This document shows, piece by piece, positions 1 through 11,036 of a stretch of 64,000 bases of DNA (positions within the stretch are counted from its first letter, which is position 1; every line of letters begins with the position of its first letter). Source of the stretch: Rostratula benghalensis (taxonomy: Eukaryota > Chordata > Aves > Charadriiformes > Rostratulidae); contig VXAI01000162.1 in NCBI GenBank assembly GCA_013399305.1, positions 1,311,221 to 1,375,220 of the forward strand. Direction: 5' to 3'. Both the position numbers and the translations under genes were made by a program. The notes under the pieces are model-generated. The model did no database searches, was not told where the DNA came from, and saw nothing but the letters and a program-made list of their open reading frames with translations.

Positions 1-413
1 GTCTTCAGAAAGATAAGAGTGAGAAAACAGCCTAAAACCTTTAAGAAGATTGTAAACAAATTAAAGAGCACAGCAAAATTGTAAATTGGGAAATGGTGAA
101 AAAAGCTAAAAGGCTCAGCCTAAAAACACCCAAGAAATCAAGGAGGATTATCCAAAAGCCCAATCATACAGAAATAGGAAGAAAATTATTATAACAGCAA
201 GCTGAAGACGTGAGCTTAGGTAGTTAGGAAAAAAGAGATAACCAGCTTCCTAACCTAGCTAAGGCACACTGAGGCGTTTCAGGAAGTGCTTTAAGGATGA
301 TCTACATTTACATTTTCTTGCCTTAAGAGTCCTTTCCTAATTAATTTCTTTGTGCTTGCAGGCCTTGATGCGAAAAGCAGGTTCTGGAGACCTGGCATAC
401 AGGTCTCTACCAC

Positions 414-560
414 CTGTATACAGTTGAGATGGCTCATTTTGGGGTGGGAATTCCCAAATGTCTAAGTTGTAGAGGGTTTTGACTGCTGCTGTGACATGCA
501 AAAAGAGTATCAAAGTGACTGTGGTGTACATGATTGTCATGTTGGTCATCATATACAGGC
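414..560 (-). CDS. Candidate internal exon encoding a membrane-like segment, gene unidentified
   Basis: On the minus strand a long pyrimidine tract (about 575-593) runs into a CAG acceptor. It is followed by 147 bases (exactly 49 codons) and a GT donor after ATACAG. The frame is phase 1 at both ends, so the exon could be included or skipped without shifting frame. It stays open beyond the donor to a stop at 337. The peptide has a hydrophobic run containing MYTTVTLILFLHVTAAV, which could be a transmembrane helix, followed by the polar YNLDIWEFPPQNEPSQLY. The donor (GTGGTA) is weak. I do not recognise the family. A chance open frame remains possible, because the plus strand also has an acceptor-like site at about 343-360. 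If real, its gene runs leftward out of the window and its promoter could be either CpG island to the right. Confidence 0.3.
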
Positions 561-3387
561 CTGTGTCACGGGACAAAAGAAAAAAAAAAAACAAACCAGT
601 AAAATCTCCTTCATGATTTTTTTAAATTTTGTCCCTGAAAGATTGTCCACTATGTCCTTCTGTGTGCTTACATTTCTGTGGCAAACAGAGTTCCTAACAA
701 GACAGTTTCTAATAAAAAGAAAAGAAATATTTAATAGAAGCATCAGTTGGAATGGGTGATGGAGTGCCCATATTTTCCAGAGCTAAATCTTTCAAGATCA
801 AAAATTCCTGAAGCAAGCTAATTTATCTTCAAGAGATGCATAAAACATAAGCTGTACTTATTTCAGGATTCACCCTCTGTGTCAGACATAGATTTCCCAA
901 CCTGCTGTGATAAAGTAATTACCTCAAGTTTTGAAGTCAGCTAGGAGAGAAAATATTTAAGGATTCCATAGTCTGGTGGAGACATCTGGCTGGAAGACAG
1001 ATATTAGTGCAATTTTATTGCTCTAAGCTGAGATAAATTCCAGCCAACAGTCTCAACAAGGCTTGTGATGCTTTTTTATGACTGAGAATACATTTTAGAA
1101 AACAGAATATCTGTAAATGCAGTAGATGTTTAGGCCCTAAAGATAAATGAAGTTATCAACTTCTTTTAAATTACCTAGACCACCTTATGTTAGGTGACAA
1201 AGCCACTGGAATGAACTGTTTAATAAAATGTAAATATTATTTTTTTTAATTTTTATTTTTTTTACATGTAAGTAATTGTCTCATGCTTCGTATTTATTAA
1301 AGGCAGACCAAGTTCTATTAATAACACAGGTGAAAACCCTCATGAAGTATTCAGATCTCCAGATCCACAGGTGGTATAAATCATTGTGGATGACTTCTTT
1401 CTTTGCATCACTTACAAAAGTAAGCCTTAATATATAGTTTAAAATAAATGTATCATTATCAGTGAGTTAAAACTAAGTGACATGGATTGCACCTCTACTG
1501 ATTAATTTGATATTTGTAAGTTTATCAGATTTTCTTTTACATTTCCATTAACATTTTTCAAGACGCCTAAGGTAATATATCTTGATTTCTTTCTTTAAAA
1601 GAAAATTTAAGAGTCAAATGATGCCATCTCTAATAGGTAATTTTCAGTTTAACCTGTTACACCCTTCCTTATTAAAAATAGATGTCAAACAGTACAGAGG
1701 TAATAAAAAAAATAAAATAAAAATCCCCCAAAAGCATACAAAACCAAACCCCCAAAAAGACCCACAAAACTAACAAATAAATTTGAAACAACAACAACAA
1801 AAAAAAGCCCAAGATTTTCTTTCAGAAGATCAAAATTACACCCATTTTCTTAAACTGCAAATACACTCATATGGGAAACTGAAAGGTTTTCCTCTCTTCA
1901 TAAACAGAGTCGTAAACCATTTTATCTGAGCAAATGTATGGGCAAGGTGAAATTAGTAGATGTAACTGATAGATTTCCTCTTCATCTTCAGATATTAAAT
2001 ATATTTCAATCCTTAGCATATTTCTAAAATTCCATCCTTTTAAGAGTAACTTTCCACATATTTTTATCTTGACCTATTTTTTTTCCTAACACTAATCATA
2101 AAATAATTTAATTTAAAAAAGGTAACATTTATCTAACTTGTTTCCCTTCTAAAGCTTCTGGTGACACTCAGTTATTGTGATAGGACTGTACTAGAACCTT
2201 CAAAGAGATTATTTTCTTCGGGTGGTTACTTCTTCAGAAGTAGAATACCTAAATCTTTATTTTTGAATTTAGTGATTAAACTTAGGGGTTTAGATAGCAG
2301 TTTTTTTAAATGTTAATTCAAAATACTGAAATTCTGTTTCCAATGCACAGTAAATTATGCAATCACAAGGTTCTGACAATTTTGATGGAAATTATTTTTT
2401 TAATTAAAAAAAATATCTATTAATTTAATTAAACTTCATACTATTCATAAGATATTTGTTTAAAAATTATATTTGGTATATATATCATCTCATCTGGTAT
2501 GGTATGGCAGCTGGGTGATATCGTTATAATTGTTCTTTTCCACTAGACCTTTAGATCATCTATTTTTTGCCTTTGAGCACAGTTTACATGGGCTTTGCTG
2601 GCACTCAGAGCAGTTGATGTGCAACTAGCCTCTCATCTAGAGCACTTTGCTTTCTTAACAAGGCCTAAATGATAGAATCATGAAAAATTGTTTTTTCACG
2701 CTGTTCATAACACTGGTAACAGGAGAGAGACACAGTTATAACTGTGCAAGAATGTCCATTTTCAGAAGTGACTGTTTTGATATTGAGTAGTGATGAGATA
2801 CTTTATTTCTAAAGAGTATTATGCACATTTAAAATAAGTTTTAATAACTTCTGAAAATCTATGCCTTATTATGAAGAATCTAATGTACATCCTTGAAATC
2901 AAAACTCTCCATTCCTCTATTTTTTAACTCTCTATGTATACTATGACTTCTCTTGCTCTAAGTGATTCAGGTGCTACTGCCAGGCTGAAAAATAAAAATA
3001 ATCTAATATAATTTGACCTTTTAAATGCAAAATTCATTTTTAGGTTAAGAAGAGTTAGGTATTTTCATCAATCTTAGAGGCAGCGTGTTATAAACTTCTG
3101 ACCTTTTGCAACAAAACTGTATCCCTCTGTTTATTGGGAAGATCAGAAATAAAGAACTGTGGTGAGGTACTCAGGGACTAGCAAACTGACGTGTGGTTTT
3201 AACTAAACCTGTAGGTTTTGACTTCCCAGTAATTTCTAAAGAGGAACCTTATATAAACATTCTCTACTGATATCATGGTTTAGCATTTCTATTTTCGCTT
3301 CAGCTGGCATCTAAGTTTGGTGTAAGTTGTATGTATAAAATCAGTAAAAGGATAAAAATCTTCCCTTAGTTAACTCACAGGTATGAC

Positions 3388-3404
3388 AAAAAAAAAAAAA
3401 AAAA
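3388..3404. repeat. Poly-A run
   Basis: About 17 consecutive A residues are followed by GAAAG. No retroposed gene or SINE body is visible next to it. Confidence 0.9.
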
Positions 3405-6400
3405 GAAAGCAGATAAAGATATGGTCAAGAAGGTGACACTAAGAAGGTTTTGTAATGCAAGTTTGCTTACATATTTTGCTGATCATGTATAAAAAAATCC
3501 TTTTGTAACTATAACGAAGAAGGGATTGTCAGGACTAAGTCATCTGACATATATTTCATATAAGATACACTTCATCATTTTTTTCCCCCTTAAATGTTTT
3601 TTGGTGGTTTTGGATTTTTTCCCCTTGTTTTCCATAACTTGAAATAATACTCTCAGATGAAGAATATGTGCCTTTTTCTACCGAAAGGATGATTATGTTC
3701 AATGATGATACAAGTGACAGCGTTGCTGTCTGCATGGAGGTAATGTCTCACAGATGAAAAGAGAGAGGCTTGAAATGTATATAAATACTGGAATTGGGGG
3801 AAGGTTTTGTGGGTGACTTTTACATATTTTACTGTGTGTTTGCTTTTGTTAAACGGCAAGTCTTCAGGGAAGGTCTCAATAGTGCTTACAAAGCCCTGTC
3901 CCCTGCATGACTGATTGAGAAAAAGGCAGGATCCTGCTTTGAATCATCCTCTGGAAGAACCTAACTTTATAGACTAAATTAGCAGCTGAGAAGCCTTTAT
4001 CTCTCTCCATTGACAATTAAAGAACCAAATGAAGATTAGCCACTCTAAGCACAAATTAATCCTTAAGAAGATCTTTCACTTAATTGAATCATGCCTCTAG
4101 ACAATGTCCCATCACAGGGTGGTTCTTCAATGGTTCCTTAGGGCAGGCAGCATATATCTGGCTCTAGGAACAAAGTTGCAAAGGCAGGGGGTAAAGGGCA
4201 TAGTTGGCAAGCTATACCATGGATAGAAAGCAAGGGGAAAACCCAGAATATTTCAGAGTGAGGAGAATAAGATTTCTTTGGAACACTGGATTCATTTAGA
4301 AACACAGAAATTTTCTTGCTTCAGATTGTCAAGCCTTTCTGCAATTTTACTCCAGCTGTGGAAGAGAGAAGCAAGACTGTGAAGACTTTTTTTTCTAAAT
4401 AGCCAGTATTGTACTGAATAAATACTCAAATTCTGCTTCCAATCAAATATAAATTAATTGTATGCGTTTATGGCATATATTTTCAAGATAGCTGACAGTC
4501 TTAAATTTGTGTTAAATATCATTTTATGAACTTGGAGCTGAGTTTATAAAGCTCAGCTCTGGAGGCTTGTTGCTTCTGAGACAGCTGGAACTAGATGTAT
4601 TTCTAGTCAGTGATACAGGTATTTGGAAATTAACTGAACACACAATGCATTGCACAGAGTTGAAAGCTGCTTTCAGGTGGAAGCAACTTTTCTCCAGTGG
4701 CACTCTATTCTGCTTTCATATGTAATATGTCTATAACCAGTCCCGTAATCATTTATACTTCTGAGATAGATACAAAACTTTTTATACATATTTTCCTCTA
4801 TTGGTATATCCTGCCAAGACACTCACTGTTGGCTTACTTTTAGAAAATAGTCATTTCACTAATAGCAAAGTCACTTCATAAGAGTTATCAGTGTTTGGTT
4901 AATCAATGGTACTGTAGGCAAGCTTTAAAGAAAAAACAGTTCACCAGATCACCATACCCATGATTCAACAACCACAATGTCCTGTGGAACTGTATCATTA
5001 CTAGTAAAATTTGGAAAGTTTTGTTACCCAAACAGACACCCAAATACCAGGCTATGGCTTCTAGCCACACACTGTGGGAAGCAGGAGCGAAATGTCAAGC
5101 CCACAGCACTCCAGGATCCACTTGAGGACCCTGTTTGAGACTCATAATTCTGCATCAGTTGGAACTGCCCAGAAGTGAGCTTCGTATTCTAACTAGGAAC
5201 AGCATTGCTTTTTGACATCCTGAAGTACTCCTATTGCTCTTTTCTGCCCAGCTCTATTAGCAATATGATTTTGTGCCAAGAAAATTAATTCTCACAGTGT
5301 AAGTTGTATTCACAATTATTTAGAAACCATTTATACCTGTTTAAAGTCTACATTGAGCAGGAGATCTATACACAACAAAATGATGATTTGCATACTTATT
5401 ATATTAATTAATTAACAAAAGAGCAAGTAAATTACACTTCAGTCTCAAAAAGTGTAAAGGATATAACTAATGGTGCTAAAACTTAATTATTATTATTTCA
5501 TTGGTGTGGGAATTTTTATATTATGCAGCTCTTTATGTTCCTCAGTACATCCCTAATTTTTAGAGTAGGATGTTTGCACCTTCATCAGTAGGAGAAACAT
5601 TGTAGCAAGCTAGAAAATTATGATTTTAAAATGAAACTTGTTTCTGGAATTCAAAACCAGCCATTGTTCTGTCCTAAAACAGGTTTTTTTTCAATTGGGT
5701 ATGTGTGTCTGTGTGTGTTATTTAGAACAGTAAACATATTCCTGCAAAAAAACTCAAGTGAAAATTTCAATATTAGTAATACTTATGCTTCTTATGGCAA
5801 TATCATGAAATTTGTCCATTAATGTTTCAGTTTAACTGGAGCTGATCAGTTAATTCAGATGTCTAAGCATGGATGAAACTGGGAAGCCTTGCACATCAAA
5901 ATATAGTCTTCCTCTTAAGAGCTAATGCCTACGATTAACTGATTAACTAAGATCAATTCATAGCACAATTACATTTTCTGAGTTTATTTATGGAGATTGA
6001 TTTGTTTATCTATTTCAAACATCTAATGACTACTAAGTTTTTAAGTAATTAAATACTAGTTGAACAAAGGAAGTAATTTTTAGACTGTGAAAAGGAAAAG
6101 TGGGCTAAATTCCCATTTCACTGATGACAGAAGTTACTCGTTAAATCTGGATATGTTTGTATGAGTGAAACTGGGAAAAATTAGACAATAACATTAGAAA
6201 TTACGTACATAGAAAGAGGAATATAATGTGATATTTGATTCTTGGCTAATTATCAAATATATCCCTAAGCCAAAGTAAGAACTGTGACAATGACCATATT
6301 CAAAGTAGCAGTCTGTCCCATTTGTAAATTCATATGTTAACGCTTGCATTACAGATGATCACTTTATTTCTAAATATGAAATGTTTTATAGTGTTTCTTT

Positions 6401-7871
6401 AACAAACTTTAAAAAGACTATATCAGTCTCTTTCTGGACTACCTTCCTGTTTCACAGCAGCCATAAGCCACTTTTTAAGAATTTTTGAGCACACACAAAA
6501 AAATAAAACTAAACATAAAAACTGAGCTTATCTCAGTGGAGATAAATGAAAGCTGAACTAATGCTATAAAGATTACCTTGAACTAAGTACAAATTCAAGT
6601 GGTGACATATTGGAAACACTTAGAAATACAGATGAGAAGTACCTCAGTCATATTTCCATCTCTACTGAACTACCTTTGATAGTGGCAGAAACATTCTTGT
6701 TGGTATTACTGTAGGGTACCAGTTCTCACAGAAATGGCATGAAAATAATCAGGAGTATTGCTGATATGAAGGCAAAACATTTGTAAACAAGCATTCACAC
6801 ATACATCAAGCAACAGTATTCTTACAAGGGAAGACACTAATGGGATGAATCACTGTTCACATCTCCATAAATGCCAAAAAAATAGGTTAAGTGAATCCAT
6901 TCTAAAAGTGTCCAGCTTCGATTTAGACATCCAAAATTAGGAAAGATATTTCTTATCCTATGCAATTTTGAAACAAGTTCTGTTTAGGCTGTTGCTGAGG
7001 ATCTACCAACAAGAAACTTTTTCCTCAGTAGTGAAACTCTTGTTCCTCATGGGTAGGATACTTCTCACTTAACTTTAGAGAACCACAATTGAACTATTTC
7101 GCAATGCTCTCTTTAGAGTTAATAGAGATAAATAGGTATCTTGGATCAGACTCATTGTCTGTGAAGACAGTCTGGATAACTAATCAAACGTAGACATCCT
7201 AATGCACTTATTTGAAGCCTAAAATACATTGCTAATTCTAGACACAATGTTTTCAGTGGCAACCAAACACATCTCTCTTTTTTCCCTTTTCTCTCCCTTC
7301 ACAATTCGTACTCCTCACTATATTATGAAGATACTTTGCAGTCCTATTAAGAGTGATTAAATACTAGTTTAAGTAGATAATCAATGTCTGCTAAGACAGA
7401 TCACCTTATTAAAGAGAAATTTAATTTTAGCCATCTCCAAAAACTGGGGCACAGTATATAACAAAAACTCAGGGTAGTTCATCAAGGTCAGGTTCAGAAA
7501 GAAATGTATCAGATCAAGCAAGAGGAGAAATAACTACACATAAACAGTCAAAGTAAAAGTAAAAATCACAGACATAGGGGGAATTTATGTCTCAACATAG
7601 GCAGAGCAGGACTGTTTTATGACTCTCTTGCTTAACCTTAAATGACCTCCTGACTCGGAACTTAAGTTATCCAGAGGGAAGGAACGTTTACTTCAATATA
7701 AGAGGGATTTTTTTGGATATGTTAATGATAAGGCCTGCACTGAGAAATAATCAGCTATCTGCTTAAATTCCAAGCATTTTCTTCCCTTCTGACTAATGGA
7801 GGCTCCACTTTTCTTCCAATTTTACGACTTCATACATTGTCTGAAATGATGCCAAATTGATAGGATGTTTT

Positions 7872-7894
7872 GCCACCTGTGATGTACAGGTGGC
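7872..7894. repeat. Inverted repeat with 9-base arms
   Basis: The arms GCCACCTGT and ACAGGTGGC are perfect reverse complements around a GATGT spacer. Each arm contains a CACCTG E-box. Paired CACCT boxes are the known recognition arrangement of ZEB-type zinc-finger repressors. Whether this site is used is unknown. Confidence 0.5.
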
Positions 7895-8077
7895 TTCAGA
7901 AGAAAAATTTTTAATGATCCCTAATCTCTATTTAAAAAGCACACCCCAAATGATGGATAAGAATTGGCACGGCCTGAAACTGGACAAAACCTGAATTTCT
8001 TTTTGCTTGTAAACATTTTGAGCTTTAATAATACCACCATAGGAGACCTTGAGCAGATAAAGGTTGGCTCTAGGGCC

Positions 8078-8291
8078 TATCTAGCCTCCTTCTACCTGCA
8101 GGCCACACTTCTTTTGATGCAGCCCAGAATGCAGTTGGCTTTCTGGGCTTCCAGTACACATTGCCAGCTCACGTTGATCTTCTCATGAATGAACAACCCC
8201 AAGTCCTTCTCCTCAGGTCTATCCTCAGTCCATTCTCTGCTCAGCCTGTAGTTGCGCATGGGATTATGCTGACCCATGTGCAAGACCCACG
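8078..8291 (-). mobile_element. CR1 retrotransposon fragment (internal ORF2 C-terminal part)
   Basis: The minus strand translates to the characteristic C-terminal region of CR1 ORF2. Recognisable blocks are NPMRNYRL, EEKDLGLFIHEKINVSWQC and QKANCILGCIKRSVA, which match the usual CR1 wording for this region. The fragment lacks the CR1 3' tail on its left side and is abutted on its right by the LTR beginning at 8292. The left boundary is approximate. It is a dead remnant. Confidence 0.8.
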
Positions 8292-8675
8292 TGTTGTGGT
8301 TCAGATATCTCAAACCAGGACACATACCCTGGGATGTCATGCTCAGCAATGAAAGCTAAGAGAAAGGCAGGGGCTGGAATGGGGACAACACATACATTAT
8401 TAAGGTGTTTGTCTTCCAGAGCAATTTTTATGTGTACTGAGGCCCTGCTTCCCAGGAAATGGCTGGATATTTCCTGCTGGTGGGAAGTAGGGCATAAATC
8501 TTTTTGCATTTTTTGCTTTGCTATGAAGCTTTTGCTTTTTTTTATTTTTTAATTAAACTATCTTTATCTTGACTCATTAGGTTTTATCTTATTTTCTCCT
8601 CCCATCCCACTGAGGAGGATCAGTGATAGAGTGGCTTGTAGGCATCTGGCAGCCAACCAAGGTTAATCTACCATA
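8292..8675 (+). mobile_element. Solo LTR of an avian endogenous retrovirus
   Basis: The segment starts TGTTGTGGTT and ends GGTTAATCTACCATA, a worn version of the TG...CA ends of a common avian LTR group. Inside are the family-like TTCCTGCTGGTGGGAAGTAG, a TAAATCTTTTTGC stretch, an ATTAAA polyadenylation-type signal at 8552-8557, and a CTCCTCCCATCCCACTGAGG block near the 3' end. No gag, pol or env sequence lies beside it, so it is a solo LTR left by recombination. No clear target-site duplication is visible: the left flank ends in CCACG and the right flank starts GAGCC. The family assignment comes from memory of the pattern, not from a search. Confidence 0.65.
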
Positions 8676-8765
8676 GAGCCAAAAGGCAAGACATTGTGGT
8701 GGCCATTTCATATACTCTAAGCAAATCATGAAGAAAAAGTGGATAATATCGTCTTAAACCCCACC

Positions 8766-8783
8766 AAAAAAAAAAAAAAAAAA
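8766..8783. repeat. Poly-A run
   Basis: About 18 A residues lie about 90 bases to the right of the solo LTR. They are not part of a recognisable retroposon tail. Confidence 0.85.
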
Positions 8784-10599
8784 GTGTCATGTCAGGCCCT
8801 AGTTCTCACAAACAAGAAACAGTTGTCTGCATGTGTAGCAGTCACTGAAAGCCTTGCCTGTGATCACCATGAAATGGAAGAGTTTAAGATACTAGGAAGA
8901 GGAAGAAAACCAAGTGGCTGTCTAAAAAAAATGGGGGGAAAAAATGGTGTTGGTTTGTCTTCAAGGACAGACGCTCCAAAGCACAGGAATGGTTCACCTG
9001 TATTTTCAACAGAAATGAAGGCAGAGCAGGAAGCCAAATTGGCTGACTGGGGAGTTCCTAGCTGAGCCTAAGTCAGAGAGAATCCTCTATGAGGAATGAG
9101 CTTCACAAGCAAACGGTAAAAGCATCATGTCATGATGACATTCATGCACACATTTGAGCGTGCAAGTAAATGGAGATTAAAAAAAGGCAGTACTTCCCAT
9201 GTGTTCTTCGCATATCTATGCTGTTGGGGTGCATCTACCTTAGTAATTTCACTCACAGTAGGAGTCTCTTTTGATGAAAACACCCTTGTGACCTTTCTTG
9301 CTGCACATTCAGAGTACTTCTGTGCTCCTCAGTGGGGAGATATTAATTTCATTTGAGTGTAATAAATTCAGAATGTGTGCATTTCAGTGCTATATACCTG
9401 GAAGTACTGCTGGCAGGGTCAAAAGTTACAGAAATATGAAATGGATCGTATCAGTGCTGAGGTCCACCAGCACTGTCTGATGGCACTTGATTTTTCTACT
9501 GTTCCACAGAACCTGAGATTTTCAAAAGGCCAGAAAGGTGATTAGGTTTTTGTCATTCTTTTTTTGGCATTTTGTGAGAGACAAAGCATTATTTCTATTA
9601 CAGAAGCTTTCTCTTGGATGTATTTTCAGAAGGCATCATTACTCTGCATTCAGTAATGCCAAATTTAATTTCCTCAAATTGTCAACTCCTCATGTCATGT
9701 ACCTCAGAGCCTTCTAACTTCTATATCTGCAATTAGATGTGGTAGTAAATGAAAAAATGGAAGTCATGAGAGTTGTCTCTGTGGTCCCATCCAGACATCA
9801 TCTGAGATTCTCACGCCTGTAAACTTTTGCAAAGAGAGAGTGTTCAAGGGTTGCAGAAGAGAACACAGCTCATAGATCAGGATCCCCAAAATGCTAAACA
9901 ACTGACTGTCATAGGTTACATGGAGACTGATACTGCAAAAAATTTAGAAATAAGGCTGTTTTTCTAAAGACAAATGATGACATACATGGTTAAAAATTTT
10001 AGTCCACAACTTCCCCACATATTTTGGCATAGGTCACCGCAGCGTCTGGCACTTTCAAATGAACTAAGCAAAGTGACCAAAAAGCCACCTTTTTATCTCT
10101 GATCTTTGTATAACCAATGTTATCCTAGAACATGGGTAGAAACTTTTAAAAGGTGAGAGTTGGAGGAGAAATCATTCATTGTACCTATCTGCTGTTTCTA
10201 TAACTTATTTCTATGCAGATATGCATCCTACCTTTGTTTCTACTTGCAGAACTACCACTTGTACACACGTTTCCATGACACAGAGCTGTGTTAACTGAGG
10301 GACTCATTTCTTTTCAATTTCGCATACAGCTGGGACAGAAACTTTCTTTTTAAATGTAATACTTGTCATAACAATGTCTTATTTGAATCATCCCAGAGTC
10401 ACAGAATGTCACCATATATGCACTAGAATACAGACATGTCTCTCTGCTTCCTCTCCCTGCCTGCAACCTGCCTAATTTATCCCTTAATTTCTGTATATAT
10501 GACTTATGTTGCTACCAAGAAGCAGACTGAGCCTGCTTTTAGTAGGCAGAGGATGGGAGAGGCAAAAAGACTCAATTTCTACAATTAGGCACACAGAAT

Positions 10600-10960
10600 C
10601 ATTTTTCATGAAGTTACCAAATGGAAATATTTGAACACATTTCAGTGTCGTTTATGAGTAAAAGAATGTTGAGCAATAGACAACTATGGTCTGTTGTCCA
10701 ACAAGTGAATAAAATAGAGGCAGATGGCAATACATTAACATGTTTATTCCAAGTCACCCAGTGCCAGCTGCGCTCATCAGAATGTCCCGGTATTAACTTC
10801 CTTCTCCTTCATTGCCACATGCCACCTAGTGACTTACCGCTGAATCACAACTTAGAAGCTATTCCTGACTGGGAATTGCAGCTATCACGAGTCTTGCTTC
10901 TGAATGTAAAACTGGCCATGGAAACAGCTAAAGGCACAGCATGAAGCACAGATTTACCTC
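10600..10960. other. Possible conserved non-coding element or open 107-codon frame
   Basis: A plus-strand frame of 107 codons (10621-10944) stays open and begins with ATG. Its product shows no domain I recognise. The sequence is less AT-rich and less decayed than its surroundings and has no repeat signature. It ends just before an A-rich tract at 10994. The frame could be chance, a lineage-specific short gene, or a by-product of conserved regulatory sequence. I cannot tell which. Confidence 0.2.
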
Positions 10961-10993
10961 TGTGTGCAATTTCTCTTGCAGACCTCCAAGGAC

Positions 10994-11036
10994 AAAATAA
11001 AAAAAATAAAAAAACAAAAAAAAAAAAAAAAAAAAA
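10994..11036. repeat. A-rich tract
   Basis: A tract of almost pure A with isolated T and C interruptions ends in a run of more than 20 A residues. It produces the long F-runs seen when the minus strand is translated. Confidence 0.9.

Larger units (their letters stand above)
561..8077. other. AT-rich single-copy non-coding DNA
   Basis: I see no gene here. All open frames are under about 75 codons and lack credible splice-site pairs. The stretch contains short A or T runs (for example about 2390-2412) and an A-rich segment at about 1700-1806. I could not place any part of it in a repeat family. Confidence 0.6.

Noticed and set aside
496..759. Plus-strand frame overlapping the candidate exon
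   Set aside because: It runs into a lysine-rich stretch from the A run, which is better explained as the minus-strand pyrimidine tract.
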